64,000 nt of DNA from Pseudomonas hydrolytica (GTDB lineage: Bacteria > Pseudomonadota > Gammaproteobacteria > Pseudomonadales > Pseudomonadaceae), in the NCBI RefSeq assembly GCF_021495345.1, contig NZ_CP099397.1:1736001-1800000 (forward strand). Reading direction: 5' to 3'. The notes below the pieces were generated by a model. The model worked only from the letters and a program-made list of their open reading frames with translations. It made no database searches and was not told the origin of the DNA. This document shows, piece after piece, positions 10,001 to 19,064 of this stretch (the stretch's first letter is position 1; every line of letters begins with the position of its first letter). Position numbers and translations under genes: made by a program.

Positions 10001-11900
10001 CACCGTGATCGGCATCGGCGACATGGCCGGCGACGTGTTCGGCAACGGCATGCTGCTGTCGGACAAGCTGCAGCTGGTGGCCGCCTTCAACCACATGCAC
10101 ATCTTCATCGATCCGAACCCGGATGCGGCCAAGAGCTTCGCCGAGCGCAAGCGTCTGTTCGACCTGCCGCGTTCGAGCTGGGCCGACTACGACAGCAAGC
10201 TCATCTCCGAAGGCGGCGGCATCTTCCTGCGCAGCGCCAAGAGCATCACCATCACCCCGCAGATGAAGGCGCGCTTCGACATCGCCGCCGACAAGCTGGC
10301 GCCCACCGAGCTGCTCAATGCGCTGCTCAAGGCACCGGTCGACCTGCTGTGGAACGGCGGCATCGGCACCTACGTCAAGTCCAGCAAGGAAAGCCACGCC
10401 GACGTCGGCGACAAGGCCAACGACGCGCTGCGCGTGGACGGTCGTGAACTGCGCGCCAAGGTGGTGGGCGAGGGCGGCAACCTGGGCATGACCCAGCTCG
10501 GCCGCGTCGAGTTCGGCCTGCATGGCGGCGCCAGCAACACCGACTTCATCGACAACGCCGGCGGTGTGGACTGCTCCGACCATGAAGTGAACATCAAGAT
10601 TCTGCTGGGCGAGATCGTCTCGGGCGGCGACATGACCGAGAAGCAGCGCAACAAGCTGCTGGCCGAGATGACCGATGACGTGTCCGAGCTGGTGCTGGGT
10701 AACAACTACAAGCAGACCCAGGCGCTGTCGCTGGCCGAACGCCGCGCCCGCGAGCGCGTCGGCGAGTACAAGCGCCTGATGAACGCGCTGGAGAGCGCCG
10801 GCAAGCTCGACCGCGCCCTGGAGTTCCTGCCCTCGGACGAGGAGCTGAACGAGCGCGCCACCAACGGCCAGGGCCTGACCCGCCCGGAGCTGTCGGTGCT
10901 GATCTCCTACAGCAAGATCGACCTCAAGGAATCCTTGCTCAAGTCCCTGGTGCCGGACGACGACTACCTGGCGCGCGAGATGGAAACCGCCTTCCCGGAA
11001 ATTCTCACCGAGAAGTTCGGCGACGCCATGCGCCGTCACCGCCTCAAGCGCGAGATCGTCAGCACGCAGATCGCCAACGACCTGGTCAACCACATGGGCA
11101 TCACCTTCGTGCAGCGCCTGAAGGAGTCCACCGGCATGAGCGCGGCCAACGTCGCCGGCGCCTACGTCATCGTGCGTGACCTGTTCCGCCTGCCGCACTG
11201 GTGGGCGCAGATCGAGGCGCTGGACTACAAGGTGCCGGCCGAGCTGCAGCTGCAGCTGATGGACGAGCTGATGCGTCTGGGCCGCCGTGCCACCCGCTGG
11301 TTCCTGCGCAGCCGCCGCAACGAGCTGGACGCCGCCCGCGACGTGGCGCACTTCGCGCCGCGCATCGAGGCGCTGGTCGGTCGTCTGGACGAGCTGCTCG
11401 AAGGCCCGGCCCGCGAACAGTGGCTGGCGCGTTACCAGAGCTTCGTCGAAGCCGGCACGCCGGAAGAGCTGGCGCGTGTGGTGGCCGGCACCAGCCATTT
11501 GTACACCCTGCTGCCGATCATCGAAGCGGCGGATGTCACCGGCAAGGACGCCAGCGAGGTGGCCACCGCCTACTTCGCCGTCGGCGGTGCGCTGGAGCTG
11601 TCCTGGTACCTGCAGCAGATCACCAACCTGCCGGTGGAGACCAACTGGCAGGCGCTGGCCCGCGAAGCCTTCCGTGATGATCTGGACTGGCAGCAGCGTG
11701 CGATCACCGTCTCGGTATTGCAGATGGCCGAGGGGCCGCAGGAGATCGAGGCACGCGTGGCGCTGTGGCTGGAGCAGCACCACCGCCTGGTGGAGCGCTG
11801 GAAGGCGATGCTGACCGAGCTGCGCTCGGCCACCGGCACCGACTACGCCATGTACGCCGTGGCCAACCGCGAGCTGATGGATTTGGCGCAGAGCGCCTGA
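7059..11900 (+). CDS. gdhB: NAD-specific glutamate dehydrogenase, 180 kDa class
   Basis: The 1613-residue protein matches the large NAD-dependent GDH class (about 1,600 residues) known from Streptomyces and P. aeruginosa. It oxidises glutamate to 2-oxoglutarate and ammonia with NAD in the cytoplasm. An N-terminal regulatory half with ACT-like segments precedes the catalytic core; the substrate-site segment PMGAKGGFVPRKM begins near residue 847, followed by the dinucleotide-binding region (GIGDMAGDVFGNGM) and GGIGTYVK. The start ATG at 7059 has GGAG about 8 nt upstream. It stands alone between moxR and the convergent gspD. An ArgR-like site upstream and the nearby aot/aru genes place it as the last step of arginine breakdown to 2-oxoglutarate. 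Confidence 0.97.
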   Translation: MAFFTAASKADFQHQLQAALAQHVSEQALPQMALFAEQFFGIIALEELTQRRLSDLVGCTLSAWRMLERFDHGSPQVRAFNPDYEKHGWQSTHTAVEILHGDIPFLVDSVRMELNRRGYSIHTLQNSVFSVRRDANGELLEILPRGTQGEGVLQEALMFLEIDRCSSSAELKTLEKAIHEVFGDVRMSVADFQPMKAKARELLAWLDRAKLKVDKAELEEIKVYLNWLLDNHFTFLGYEEFTVAPSADGGTMVYDEKSLLGLSKRLRTGLTAEELHIEPEAVAYLREPQLLSFAKAAVPSRVHRPAYPDFVSIRELDAKGNVVKECRFMGLYTSAVYAESVWNIPYIRRKVDVIKQRSGFDSSAHLGKELAQVLEVLPRDDLFQTPVDDLFNTALAIVQIQERNKIRVFLRRDPYGRFCYCLAYVPRDVYSTETRLKIQQVLMDRLQATDCEFWTFFSESVLARVQFILRVDPKNKTQIDPVRLEKEVIQACRSWKDDYASLMVESFGEAQGTNVLAEFPGGFPAGYRERFAPHSAVVDMQHLLSLSNDKPLVMSFYQPLAQGDQQLHCKLYHADTPLPLSDVLPILENLGLRVLGEFPYKLRRNDGREFWIHDFAFTYAEGLDVDIQQLNDTLQDAFIHIVGGDAENDAFNRLVLIAAMPWRDVALLRAYARYLKQIRLGFDLSYIASTLINHADIAKELVRLFRTRFYLARKLTAEDLEDKQQKLEQAILAALDNVAVLNEDRILRRYLDLIKATLRTNFFQADASGAAKSYFSFKLSPRLIPEIPRPVPKFEIFVYSPRVEGVHLRFGDVARGGLRWSDREEDFRTEVLGLVKAQQVKNAVIVPMGAKGGFVPRKMPVGGSRDEVMAEGIACYRIFISGLLDITDNLKEGEVVPPVNVVRHDADDPYLVVAADKGTATFSDIANGIAAEYGFWLGDAFASGGSAGYDHKGMGITAKGGWVSVQRHFRERGIDVQKDNVTVIGIGDMAGDVFGNGMLLSDKLQLVAAFNHMHIFIDPNPDAAKSFAERKRLFDLPRSSWADYDSKLISEGGGIFLRSAKSITITPQMKARFDIAADKLAPTELLNALLKAPVDLLWNGGIGTYVKSSKESHADVGDKANDALRVDGRELRAKVVGEGGNLGMTQLGRVEFGLHGGASNTDFIDNAGGVDCSDHEVNIKILLGEIVSGGDMTEKQRNKLLAEMTDDVSELVLGNNYKQTQALSLAERRARERVGEYKRLMNALESAGKLDRALEFLPSDEELNERATNGQGLTRPELSVLISYSKIDLKESLLKSLVPDDDYLAREMETAFPEILTEKFGDAMRRHRLKREIVSTQIANDLVNHMGITFVQRLKESTGMSAANVAGAYVIVRDLFRLPHWWAQIEALDYKVPAELQLQLMDELMRLGRRATRWFLRSRRNELDAARDVAHFAPRIEALVGRLDELLEGPAREQWLARYQSFVEAGTPEELARVVAGTSHLYTLLPIIEAADVTGKDASEVATAYFAVGGALELSWYLQQITNLPVETNWQALAREAFRDDLDWQQRAITVSVLQMAEGPQEIEARVALWLEQHHRLVERWKAMLTELRSATGTDYAMYAVANRELMDLAQSA

Positions 11901-11907
11901 TACCCAG

Positions 11908-11955
11908 CCTGAAACGCAACAGGCCCCGCATCTGCGGGGCCTGTTGCGTTTCAGG
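11908..11955. terminator. Perfect 23-bp inverted repeat between convergent gdhB and gspD
   Basis: Arms 11908-11930 and 11933-11955 are exact reverse complements with only TC between them, starting 8 nt after the gdhB stop. In RNA the loop would open to about four bases. There is no downstream T-run; only the AAAC/GTTT inside the stem is A/T. The most likely role is termination of gdhB and possibly of the convergent gspCD transcript. Confidence 0.7.
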
Positions 11956-12034
11956 GGTTAGCAAAAGCGGCGTCAGCCTGCCGGCTTACAGTCCCGGCCG
12001 GGTGCGCGTGGGCGACCCAGGCGCTGCGCCGCGA

Positions 12035-13972
12035 TCACTCGCGCAGATCAACCGCCGGTGCGCCCTGGCCATCGAACAGCTGCGCCGGCTGGCTGGGCAG
12101 GATGCTCGGGCGGCCGTTGCTGCCATCACCGAGAATGCGGATGTCGCTGTACTTCTTGCCTGACAGCGCCGCCAGACCGGCACCGTCGCGGACCACCGTG
12201 GGCCGCAGGAAGACCATAAGGTTGCGCTTGACGTGGGAGTCGCGGGTGGAGCGGAACAGCCCGCCGATCAGGGGAATGTCGCCCAGCAACGGCACCTTGG
12301 AGATGGATTGGGTGACGTCGTCCTGAATCAGCCCACCGAGCACGATCACCTGGCCGTCGTCGGCGAGGATGGTGCTCTTGATCGAGCGCTTGTTGGTCAC
12401 CAGGTCCACCGCCTGGGCGTTGAGCCCGGTGCTGGGAGCGATGGAGGAGATTTCCTGCTCGATCTCCAGGCGCAGGGTGGCGCCTTCGTTGATGCTTGGG
12501 GTGACCTTGAGGGTCACGCCGATGTCCTTGCGCTCGATGGTGGTGAAGGGGTTGCCGGCGCCCGAGGCATCGGTGGTGTAGGAGCCGGTCTGGAAGGGCA
12601 CGTTCTGCCCCACGAGGATTTCCGCCTTCTGGTTGTCCAGGGTCAGCAGGCTGGGCGTGGACAGCAGGTTGCTCTTGCTGTTGGCCGACAGGGCGGTGAT
12701 CAGCGCGCCGAAGCGGTCGCTGCCGATGCCGATGATGGCGCCGTCGGGCAGGGTGGTGTTCTCGGGTATCTCGCCGCTCTGCAGGATCTGCAGCACGGTG
12801 CCGACCGACAGGCCGGTGCCGCCGAAGTTGACCCCGCCCAGACCGCCCGTATTGCCGCGGGCGTCCACCGCCCACTGCACGCCGACGGCGTCGGTGATGT
12901 CGCCGGAGACCTCGACGATGGCCGCCTCGACCATCACCTGCGCGCGCGGCACGTCGAGCTGGCGCACGATGTCTTCGAGGGTGGCCACCAGATCCGGCTC
13001 GGCCAGCAGCACCAGGGCGTTCAGGCTCTCGTCGGCGCGGATGAGGATGTTGGACTGGCGACCGGTGGTTTCGCTGCCCTCCTTGTTCTTCAGGCCTTCG
13101 GAGATATCGCCGAGGGTTTCGGCCAGCGACTTGGCGTCGTTGTGGCGCAGGCGGATCACCCGGGTGTTGGCCGAGCGGCTGGAGGGGCTGTCCAGCGAGC
13201 GGGCGAGGTCGGCCAGTTTGGCGCGTGCCTCCGGTGGGCCGAGGAGGATCAGGCGATTGGTGCGAGCGTCGGCCACCACCTGGGTGGCGCTGGTGCCCTT
13301 GGCCTGGCCGCGGGCGATGGAGGTGTTGAGCACCTCGGCGGCGTCCATCACCCAGGCGTGCTGCAGGGTGACCACGCTGAAGTCCTGGGCGCCGCTCTGG
13401 TCGAGCTGGCGCATCAGGTCCTGGATGCGCGCGATGTTGGCGCTGCGGTCGCTGATGATCAGCGCGTTGGACGAGGTCACGGCGGCCAGATGGCCGTATT
13501 GCGGCACCAGCGGGCGGATCAGCGGAATCAGTTCCGCCACCGGCGCGTGCTGCACCTGGATCAGGCGGGTTTCCAGGCGGTCCGGGGCGGGGCGGCCTTC
13601 GCCGGCTTCGGCCTTGGCCTCGGCATTGGGCACGATGCGCGCCTGGTCGCCCTGGGTCAGTACGCTGAAGCCGTGGGTGGCCATGACCGAAAGGAACAGC
13701 TGGTAGACCTCGGACAAGCCCAGCGGCGTGTTGGACACCACGTTGACCTGGCCCTTCACGCGCGGGTCGACGACGAATGTCTGCCCGGTGATGGCGGCGA
13801 TCTGGTCGACGAATTCGCGGATGTCCGCGCCCTTGAGGTTGATGGTCCAGCTTTCTTCCTGCTGGCTGGCGCTGCTGGGCACCTGTTCGATCTGTGCGAG
13901 TAGCGGCACAGGCGCGGTGGCCAGGCTGGCGGCGAATAGGGCGGGGGTCAGTCGGCTACGGAGGGCGTGCAT
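12035..13972 (-). CDS. gspD: Type II secretion system secretin GspD (XcpQ)
   Basis: The 645-residue outer-membrane secretin has a signal peptide (MHALRSRLTPALFAASLATA, cleaved near residue 26). An N0 domain (INLKGADIREFVDQIAAITG) and N1-N3 domains follow, then the secretin core with VPLLGDIPLIGGLFRST near the C-terminus. It forms the exit pore of the Xcp-type machine. Start ATG at 13972 was chosen because it gives a proper signal peptide; an in-frame extension upstream reads through gspC in another frame. It follows gspC by 4 bp, the same order as P. aeruginosa xcpP-xcpQ, and converges on gdhB. Confidence 0.96.
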   Translation of the reverse strand: MHALRSRLTPALFAASLATAPVPLLAQIEQVPSSASQQEESWTINLKGADIREFVDQIAAITGQTFVVDPRVKGQVNVVSNTPLGLSEVYQLFLSVMATHGFSVLTQGDQARIVPNAEAKAEAGEGRPAPDRLETRLIQVQHAPVAELIPLIRPLVPQYGHLAAVTSSNALIISDRSANIARIQDLMRQLDQSGAQDFSVVTLQHAWVMDAAEVLNTSIARGQAKGTSATQVVADARTNRLILLGPPEARAKLADLARSLDSPSSRSANTRVIRLRHNDAKSLAETLGDISEGLKNKEGSETTGRQSNILIRADESLNALVLLAEPDLVATLEDIVRQLDVPRAQVMVEAAIVEVSGDITDAVGVQWAVDARGNTGGLGGVNFGGTGLSVGTVLQILQSGEIPENTTLPDGAIIGIGSDRFGALITALSANSKSNLLSTPSLLTLDNQKAEILVGQNVPFQTGSYTTDASGAGNPFTTIERKDIGVTLKVTPSINEGATLRLEIEQEISSIAPSTGLNAQAVDLVTNKRSIKSTILADDGQVIVLGGLIQDDVTQSISKVPLLGDIPLIGGLFRSTRDSHVKRNLMVFLRPTVVRDGAGLAALSGKKYSDIRILGDGSNGRPSILPSQPAQLFDGQGAPAVDLRE

Positions 13973-13976
13973 CGGT

Positions 13977-14627
13977 TCAGTCGCTTTCCATGGGCTGATC
14001 GGAGGGGGTGTCTTCGGACAGGGTGCCGGAGGCTTCCATTTGTTCGCGCAGCGCCTGCATGCGCTGACGCAGTTGCTCGAGATTGTCCTGGTCGAGTTGG
14101 TCGAGCTGTTCGACGGGGTCTTCGCTGACCTCGTCCGGGGGGGTATACAGACTGTACTGGCCGCTCTGCTGGCGAGGGAAGGCCAGGCTTTCACGACGGC
14201 CGTTGCGCAGCAGCTCGACGCGGTCGGCGTATACCGCATCGAGGCGCACGCCATTGTCCACTTCGCCGCCGACGGCATAGCGTTGGGCCGTGCCGCCCTG
14301 GCGCTGGATCACCGCACTGGAGCGTTGCGGGTCGCTGTGCACGAAGCTGCCGAGCAGCGTCAGCTGCAGGTTGGTGGCGGGAGGAGGGCCGCTATCGGCC
14401 AGGCGCGGGGTACCGAACAGCTGGGCGATGGGCGCCTGCTCGCGTTGCTGCTCGGTGCTGGCAGTGCGCTCCGCGCTTTGCTGCAACGGGCTGCGTACCA
14501 GGCGCAGGAGCTCGGCGCTCTGCCAGGCCAGACTCACGCTCAGGGCAGTCAGCGCCAGCATGCCGATCAGGATCGGGGCATTGTCCTTGAGGCGCTGAGG
14601 GAGGGCCGGGATGGGCAAATGTGTCAC
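13977..14627 (-). CDS. gspC: Type II secretion system protein GspC (XcpP)
   Basis: The 216-residue inner-membrane protein has a short cytoplasmic N-terminus, a membrane helix (about 18-37), the homology region near 66-150 (APIAQLFGTP ... LTLLGSFVH) and a C-terminal heptad stretch (EQLDQLDQDNLEQLRQRM) rather than a PDZ domain, as in Pseudomonas XcpP. GspC links the inner-membrane platform to the secretin. It is the first gene of the leftward gspCD pair, divergent from gspE-M. Confidence 0.93.
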   Translation of the reverse strand: MTHLPIPALPQRLKDNAPILIGMLALTALSVSLAWQSAELLRLVRSPLQQSAERTASTEQQREQAPIAQLFGTPRLADSGPPPATNLQLTLLGSFVHSDPQRSSAVIQRQGGTAQRYAVGGEVDNGVRLDAVYADRVELLRNGRRESLAFPRQQSGQYSLYTPPDEVSEDPVEQLDQLDQDNLEQLRQRMQALREQMEASGTLSEDTPSDQPMESD

Positions 14628-14974
14628 TCCGAAAACGACGTTTCAGTCTCTGTAGGCAAGTGTCTGCGCTGTGCCGCCGCGGGTCCGCAAATCGTTTCAC
14701 TCAGCCTCGGGCTGTGCATACGCGGGTTTTCTACTTCGCTTGGGCGTCGCTGACGACTTGTCTCACAGACCCTGGTTGTTTTTATGTGCTGTGCGTCGCG
14801 GGCCGATCATAACAGCCTACGCTGCGTTGGCATCCCCCTTCTGGGGTGGATGTGCTGCATTGGGCAATGTGTTAAAGGTAATCCAATAAGCATTACAGAA
14901 AAGAACCCTGCGCGAGGCAAACAGTCAGATTGGGCTGTAATACTCGCGATAAGGTTCCGTTTAAGGCTCACTTT
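14628..14974. other. Divergent promoter region between gspC and gspE
   Basis: This 347-bp gap has no credible gene. It must hold the promoters for gspCD (leftward) and gspE-M (rightward). The part near 14860-14960 is distinctly AT-richer than its surroundings (for example GTGTTAAAGGTAATCCAATAA), as expected of a promoter. In P. aeruginosa the equivalent xcpP-xcpR region is quorum-controlled, but I could not identify a convincing LuxR-type box here. Confidence 0.5.
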
Positions 14975-16462
14975 ATGAACGCTTCGCTGCTCGAAACTCC
15001 CCTGCGCCGCCTGCCCTTCAGCTTTGCCAAGCGTCACGGCGTGGTGTTCATGCTCCACGAGGGGCAGGCCTGCCTGGGCCATCGGGCCGATTGCGACCCC
15101 GTGGCGCTGGCCGAGGCGCAGCGCTTTGCCGGACGTGCATTGCCCCTGCAGCTGCTGGCTCCCAGCGAGTTCGCCCAGGTGCTGGGCACGGCCTATCAGC
15201 ACGATTCGGCGTCCATGCAGCTGGCCGAGGACATCGGCGGCAGCTTCGATCTGGCCTCGCTGGCCGACCAGGTGCCGGAAACCGAAGACCTGCTCGAGCA
15301 GGAGGACGACGCGCCGATCATCCGCCTGATCAACGCCATCCTCGGCGAAGCGATCAAGGAGAACGCCTCCGACATCCACCTGGAGACCTTCGAGAAACGC
15401 CTGGTGGTACGTTTTCGCGTCGACGGCATTCTCCGCGAGGTGCTCGAGCCCAAGCGCGAGCTGGCGGCGCTGCTGGTCTCGCGGGTCAAGGTGATGGCTC
15501 GGCTGGACATCGCCGAGAAGCGCGTGCCGCAGGACGGACGTATTTCGCTCAAGGTGGGTGGGCGCGAGGTGGACATCCGCGTCTCCACGCTGCCTTCGGC
15601 CAACGGCGAGCGGGTGGTGCTGCGTCTGCTCGACAAGCAGGCCGGGCGCCTGTCGCTGCAGCACCTGGGCATGCGCGCCGAGGACCGCGCGCTGATGGAG
15701 GAGACGGTGCGCAAACCGCACGGCATCCTGCTGGTCACCGGCCCCACCGGCTCGGGCAAGACCACCACGCTCTATGCCAGTCTGGTCAGCCTCAACGACC
15801 ACACGCGCAACATCCTCACGGTCGAGGATCCCATCGAATATCACCTCGAAGGCATCGGCCAGACCCAGGTCAACGCCAAGGTGGACATGACCTTCGCCCG
15901 TGGCCTGCGCGCCATCCTGCGTCAGGACCCGGACGTGGTGATGGTCGGCGAGATCCGCGACAAGGAAACCGCCGAGATCGCCGTGCAGGCCTCGCTCACC
16001 GGTCACCTGGTGCTTTCGACCCTGCACACCAACAGCGCCATCGGCGCCATCACCCGTCTGGTGGACATGGGCGTGGAGCCCTTTCTGCTGTCCTCGTCGC
16101 TGCTCGGTGTGCTGGCCCAGCGTCTGGTACGGGTACTGTGCCCGGCGTGCAAGGAACCATATCCGGCCGATGCGGCCGAATGTACGCTGCTGGGCGTGCC
16201 GGCCAGCCCGCCGCCGACGCTCTACCATGCGCGCGGCTGTGCCCAGTGCCACCAGCAGGGCTATCGCGGGCGTACCGGCATCTACGAGCTGGTGGTGTTC
16301 GACGAGACCATGCGCACCCTGGTGCACAGCCGCGCCTCGGAGCAGGAAATGACCCGCCACGCGCGCACGCTCGGCCCGAGCATCCGCGACGACGGCCGGC
16401 GCAAGGTGCTCGAAGGGGTGACCACGGTGGAAGAAGTGCTGCGGGTGACGCGCGAGGAATGA
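14975..16462 (+). CDS. gspE: Type II secretion system ATPase GspE (XcpR)
   Basis: The 495-residue cytoplasmic ATPase has Walker [11 protein letters not shown] starting at residue 256, the Asp box and Walker B downstream ([23 protein letters not shown]), and a tetracysteine zinc element CPAC at about 388-391 paired with CAQC at about 421-424, typical of GspE. It powers pseudopilus assembly by driving GspF/GspL. I chose ATG at 14975 ([10 protein letters not shown]); an upstream in-frame ATG at 14930 adds 15 residues unlike the family. It is first in the rightward gspEFGHIJKLM operon. Confidence 0.96.
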   Translation: MNASLLETPLRRLPFSFAKRHGVVFMLHEGQACLGHRADCDPVALAEAQRFAGRALPLQLLAPSEFAQVLGTAYQHDSASMQLAEDIGGSFDLASLADQVPETEDLLEQEDDAPIIRLINAILGEAIKENASDIHLETFEKRLVVRFRVDGILREVLEPKRELAALLVSRVKVMARLDIAEKRVPQDGRISLKVGGREVDIRVSTLPSANGERVVLRLLDKQAGRLSLQHLGMRAEDRALMEETVRKPHGILLVTGPTGSGKTTTLYASLVSLNDHTRNILTVEDPIEYHLEGIGQTQVNAKVDMTFARGLRAILRQDPDVVMVGEIRDKETAEIAVQASLTGHLVLSTLHTNSAIGAITRLVDMGVEPFLLSSSLLGVLAQRLVRVLCPACKEPYPADAAECTLLGVPASPPPTLYHARGCAQCHQQGYRGRTGIYELVVFDETMRTLVHSRASEQEMTRHARTLGPSIRDDGRRKVLEGVTTVEEVLRVTREE

Positions 16463-16484
16463 TGAACGGATATCAGAGCTAGCC

Positions 16485-17702
16485 ATGGCTGCCTTCGAAT
16501 ACATCGCCCTGGATGGGCGCGGTCGCCAGCAGAAGGGCGTGCTGGAGGCCGACAGCGCGCGCCAGGTGCGCCAGTTGTTGCGCGAGCGCCAGCTGGCCCC
16601 GCTGGAGGTCAAGGCCACGCGCACCCGCGAGCACGCCGGCGGCAGCGCGCGTCTGGGCTTCGTCCGCGGGCTTTCGGCGCGCGACCTGGCGCTGGTAACC
16701 CGGCAGTTGGCCACCTTGGTGCAGGCGGCCCTGCCCATCGAGGAGGCGCTGCGCGCCGCGGCTGCGCAGTCGACCAACGCCCGTATTCAGGGAATGCTGC
16801 TGGCGGTGCGCGCACGCGTGCTGGAAGGTCACAGCCTGGCCGGCAGTCTGCGCGAGTTTCCCGCCGCCTTTCCCGAGCTCTACCGCGCCACGGTGGCGGC
16901 GGGCGAGCATGCCGGGCATCTCGGGCCGGTGCTGGAACAGCTGGCCGATTACACCGAGCAGCGCCAGCAGTCGCGGCAGAAGGTCCAGCTGGCGCTGCTG
17001 TATCCCTTGATTCTGATGTGCGCATCCTTGCTGATCGTCGGCTTTCTGCTGGGTTACGTGGTGCCGGACGTGGTCAAGGTCTTCGTCGATTCCGGGCAGA
17101 CCCTGCCGACGCTGACCCGCGTGCTGATCGCCGTGAGCGACTGGGTCAAGGCCTGGGGGCTGGTGGCCGTGGTGGTGCTGGCGCTGGCGATCATCGCGCT
17201 ACGCGCGGCGCTGCGCGATGAGGCGATGCGCTTGCGCTGGCATGCCTTTTTGCTGCGCGTGCCGCTGCTCGGCCGTCTGGGTCGTGCCACGGACTGCGCA
17301 CGTTTCGCGTCCACCCTGGCGATCCTCACGCGCAGCGGCGTGCCGCTGGTCGAGGCGCTGGCAATCGCCGGCGAGGTGATCGGCAACCGGGTGATTCGCG
17401 GCGAGGTGCTGGTGGCTGCGCAGAAGGTGCGCGAGGGCGGCAGTCTGACCCGCTCGCTGGAAGCCACCGGGCAGTTTCCGCCGATGATGCTGCACATGAT
17501 CGCCAGCGGCGAGCGCTCCGGCGAGCTGGACCAGATGCTGGCACGCACGGCGAAGAACCAGGAAAACGACCTGAGCGCGCAGATCGCCCTGCTGGTCGGA
17601 TTGTTCGAACCGTTCATGCTGGTATTCATGGGGGCGGTGGTGCTGGTCATCGTACTGGCCATCCTGCTGCCGATTCTTTCGTTGAACCAAATGGTGGGAT
17701 AA
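16485..17702 (+). CDS. gspF: Type II secretion system inner membrane protein GspF (XcpS)
   Basis: The 405-residue polytopic protein begins MAAFEYIALDGRGR, the usual GspF/PilC N-terminus, and carries two repeated GspF cytoplasmic domains and three membrane segments (about 169-191, 223-243 and 373-398). It is the platform protein that couples the GspE ATPase to pseudopilin assembly. It lies 22 bp after gspE and 3 bp before gspG. Confidence 0.95.
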   Translation: MAAFEYIALDGRGRQQKGVLEADSARQVRQLLRERQLAPLEVKATRTREHAGGSARLGFVRGLSARDLALVTRQLATLVQAALPIEEALRAAAAQSTNARIQGMLLAVRARVLEGHSLAGSLREFPAAFPELYRATVAAGEHAGHLGPVLEQLADYTEQRQQSRQKVQLALLYPLILMCASLLIVGFLLGYVVPDVVKVFVDSGQTLPTLTRVLIAVSDWVKAWGLVAVVVLALAIIALRAALRDEAMRLRWHAFLLRVPLLGRLGRATDCARFASTLAILTRSGVPLVEALAIAGEVIGNRVIRGEVLVAAQKVREGGSLTRSLEATGQFPPMMLHMIASGERSGELDQMLARTAKNQENDLSAQIALLVGLFEPFMLVFMGAVVLVIVLAILLPILSLNQMVG

Positions 17703-17705
17703 CAG

Positions 17706-18131
17706 GTGAGTAAACGTCAGGCGGGTTTCACCCTGATCGAGATCATGGTGGTGGTGGTCATCCTCGGCATTCTGGCGGCGCTGGTGGTGCCGCAGGTGAT
17801 GAGCCGGCCGGATCAGGCCAAGGTCACGGCAGCGCAGAACGATATTCGTGCCATCGGCGCGGCGCTGGACATGTACAAGCTCGACAACCACAACTACCCC
17901 AGCACCCAGCAGGGGCTGGAGGCGCTGGTGAGCAAGCCGGGCGGCAATCCGCCGGCGAAGAACTGGAACAAGGACGGTTATCTCAAGCGTCTGCCCATCG
18001 ATCCCTGGGGCAACCCGTACCAGTACCTGGCACCGGGCACCCGCGGTGCCTACGACCTGTATTCGCTCGGCGCCGATGGCAAGCAGGGCGGCAGCGATCT
18101 GAATGCCGATATCGGCAACTGGGATCTCTGA
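17706..18131 (+). CDS. gspG: Type II secretion system major pseudopilin GspG (XcpT)
   Basis: The 141-residue prepilin has leader MSKRQAG followed by FTLIEIMVVVVILGILAALV, with peptidase cleavage expected at G7/F8 and the conserved Glu5 of the mature protein. The C-terminal part (LPIDPWGNPYQYLAPG, GADGKQGGSDLNADIGNWDL) matches the calcium-binding loop of GspG. The start is GTG at 17706, 3 bp after the gspF stop; no ATG gives a correct leader. No PilD-type peptidase gene is in the window. Confidence 0.96.
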   Translation: MSKRQAGFTLIEIMVVVVILGILAALVVPQVMSRPDQAKVTAAQNDIRAIGAALDMYKLDNHNYPSTQQGLEALVSKPGGNPPAKNWNKDGYLKRLPIDPWGNPYQYLAPGTRGAYDLYSLGADGKQGGSDLNADIGNWDL

Positions 18132-18138
18132 CCCCATC

Positions 18139-18684
18139 ATGCCCGCGGCGGCATCCTTCGGACGCAGGCACGGCTCTGCCCAGCGCGGCTTTACCCTGAT
18201 CGAGCTGCTGGTGGTGCTGGTCATCCTCGGCAGCTTGATCGGCCTGGCTGTGCTCAGCAGCGGCGTTGCCGGGCCGGGGCGCGAGCTGCGCAGCGAGGCG
18301 GAGCGCCTGAGTGGGTTGATCGGCGTGCTTAGCGAGGAGGCGGTGCTGGACAATCGCGAGTACGGCCTGAGCTTTACCCGCGAGGGCTATCGCGTGCTGC
18401 GCTACGATCCGCAGCGCGGCGAATGGCAGACGCTCGACCGGCAGGCCCATCGTCTGCCGGAGTGGGCCGAGCTGCAGTTCGAAGTGGAAGGGGAGGCCCT
18501 GAACCTGCCGACCACCACCGGCTCGGCCACGGCGCCGCAACTGCTGATTCTTTCCAGCGGCGAGCTCACCCCCTTTCGTCTGCGCCTGGCCGAGCGCCGC
18601 CGCGATGGCTTGCGCCTACAGCTGTCCAGTGACGGTTTCGCGCTGCCGCGTCTGGAGGAATTGCCGACGGGACGGGCCGGATGA
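18139..18684 (+). CDS. gspH: Type II secretion system minor pseudopilin GspH (XcpU)
   Basis: The 181-residue minor pseudopilin has a leader ending QRG and mature start FTLIELLVVLVILGSLIGLA. I chose ATG at 18139, 7 bp after the gspG stop; an in-frame ATG at 18103 lies inside gspG and gives an overlong leader. The GspH domain is recognisable in the body (DNREYGLSFTREGYRVLRYD). The stop overlaps the gspI start as ATGA. Confidence 0.92.
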   Translation: MPAAASFGRRHGSAQRGFTLIELLVVLVILGSLIGLAVLSSGVAGPGRELRSEAERLSGLIGVLSEEAVLDNREYGLSFTREGYRVLRYDPQRGEWQTLDRQAHRLPEWAELQFEVEGEALNLPTTTGSATAPQLLILSSGELTPFRLRLAERRRDGLRLQLSSDGFALPRLEELPTGRAG

Positions 18685-19064
18685 AACACGCCCGCGGTTT
18701 CACCCTGCTCGAGGTGCTGGTGGCACTGGCCATCTTCGCCCTGATCGCCGCCAGCGTGCTCACCGCCAGCGCGCGCAGCGTCAGAACGGCCGCGCAGCTG
18801 GAGGAGCGCACCCTGGCCATGTGGGTGGCCGACAATCAGCTGGTGGAGCTGCAACTGGCCGAGACGCCGCCCGCCGATGGCCGCGACCAGGGCCAGGTGG
18901 AGTTCGCCGGGCGGCGCTGGCTGTGGCAGAGCGAGATCCAGGCCACCAGCGAGCCGGCCATGCGTCGTGTGACCCTGTGGGTCGCCGCCGAGCAACGCGG
19001 CGTCAGCGGCGATCTGCGCGAGCGGGCCGTGGTCAGCCTTAGCGGTTTTCTGGGGGCGCCATGA
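18681..19064 (+). CDS. gspI: Type II secretion system minor pseudopilin GspI (XcpV)
   Basis: The 127-residue minor pseudopilin has leader MKHARG and mature FTLLEVLVALAIFALIAASV. The body with TMWVADNQL-like spacing (LAMWVADNQLVELQLAE) is typical of GspI. GspI nucleates the tip complex with GspJ and GspK. It overlaps gspH and gspJ by 4 bp on each side, indicating translational coupling. Confidence 0.94.
   Translation: MKHARGFTLLEVLVALAIFALIAASVLTASARSVRTAAQLEERTLAMWVADNQLVELQLAETPPADGRDQGQVEFAGRRWLWQSEIQATSEPAMRRVTLWVAAEQRGVSGDLRERAVVSLSGFLGAP

Noticed and set aside
7038..11783. A 1581-codon open frame on the minus strand opposite gdhB
   Set aside because: High GC with strong third-position bias keeps the antisense frame free of stops. 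The translation is His/Gln/Leu-rich low-complexity without any family pattern, and gdhB explains the region.
12233..13903. A 556-codon plus-strand frame opposite gspD
   Set aside because: Same composition effect; no domain features, and the complementary secretin is complete and well matched.
14628..14974. LuxR-type quorum box in the gspC-gspE region
   Set aside because: Expected from P. aeruginosa, but I found no convincing dyad of the CT-N12-AG type with conserved flanks.
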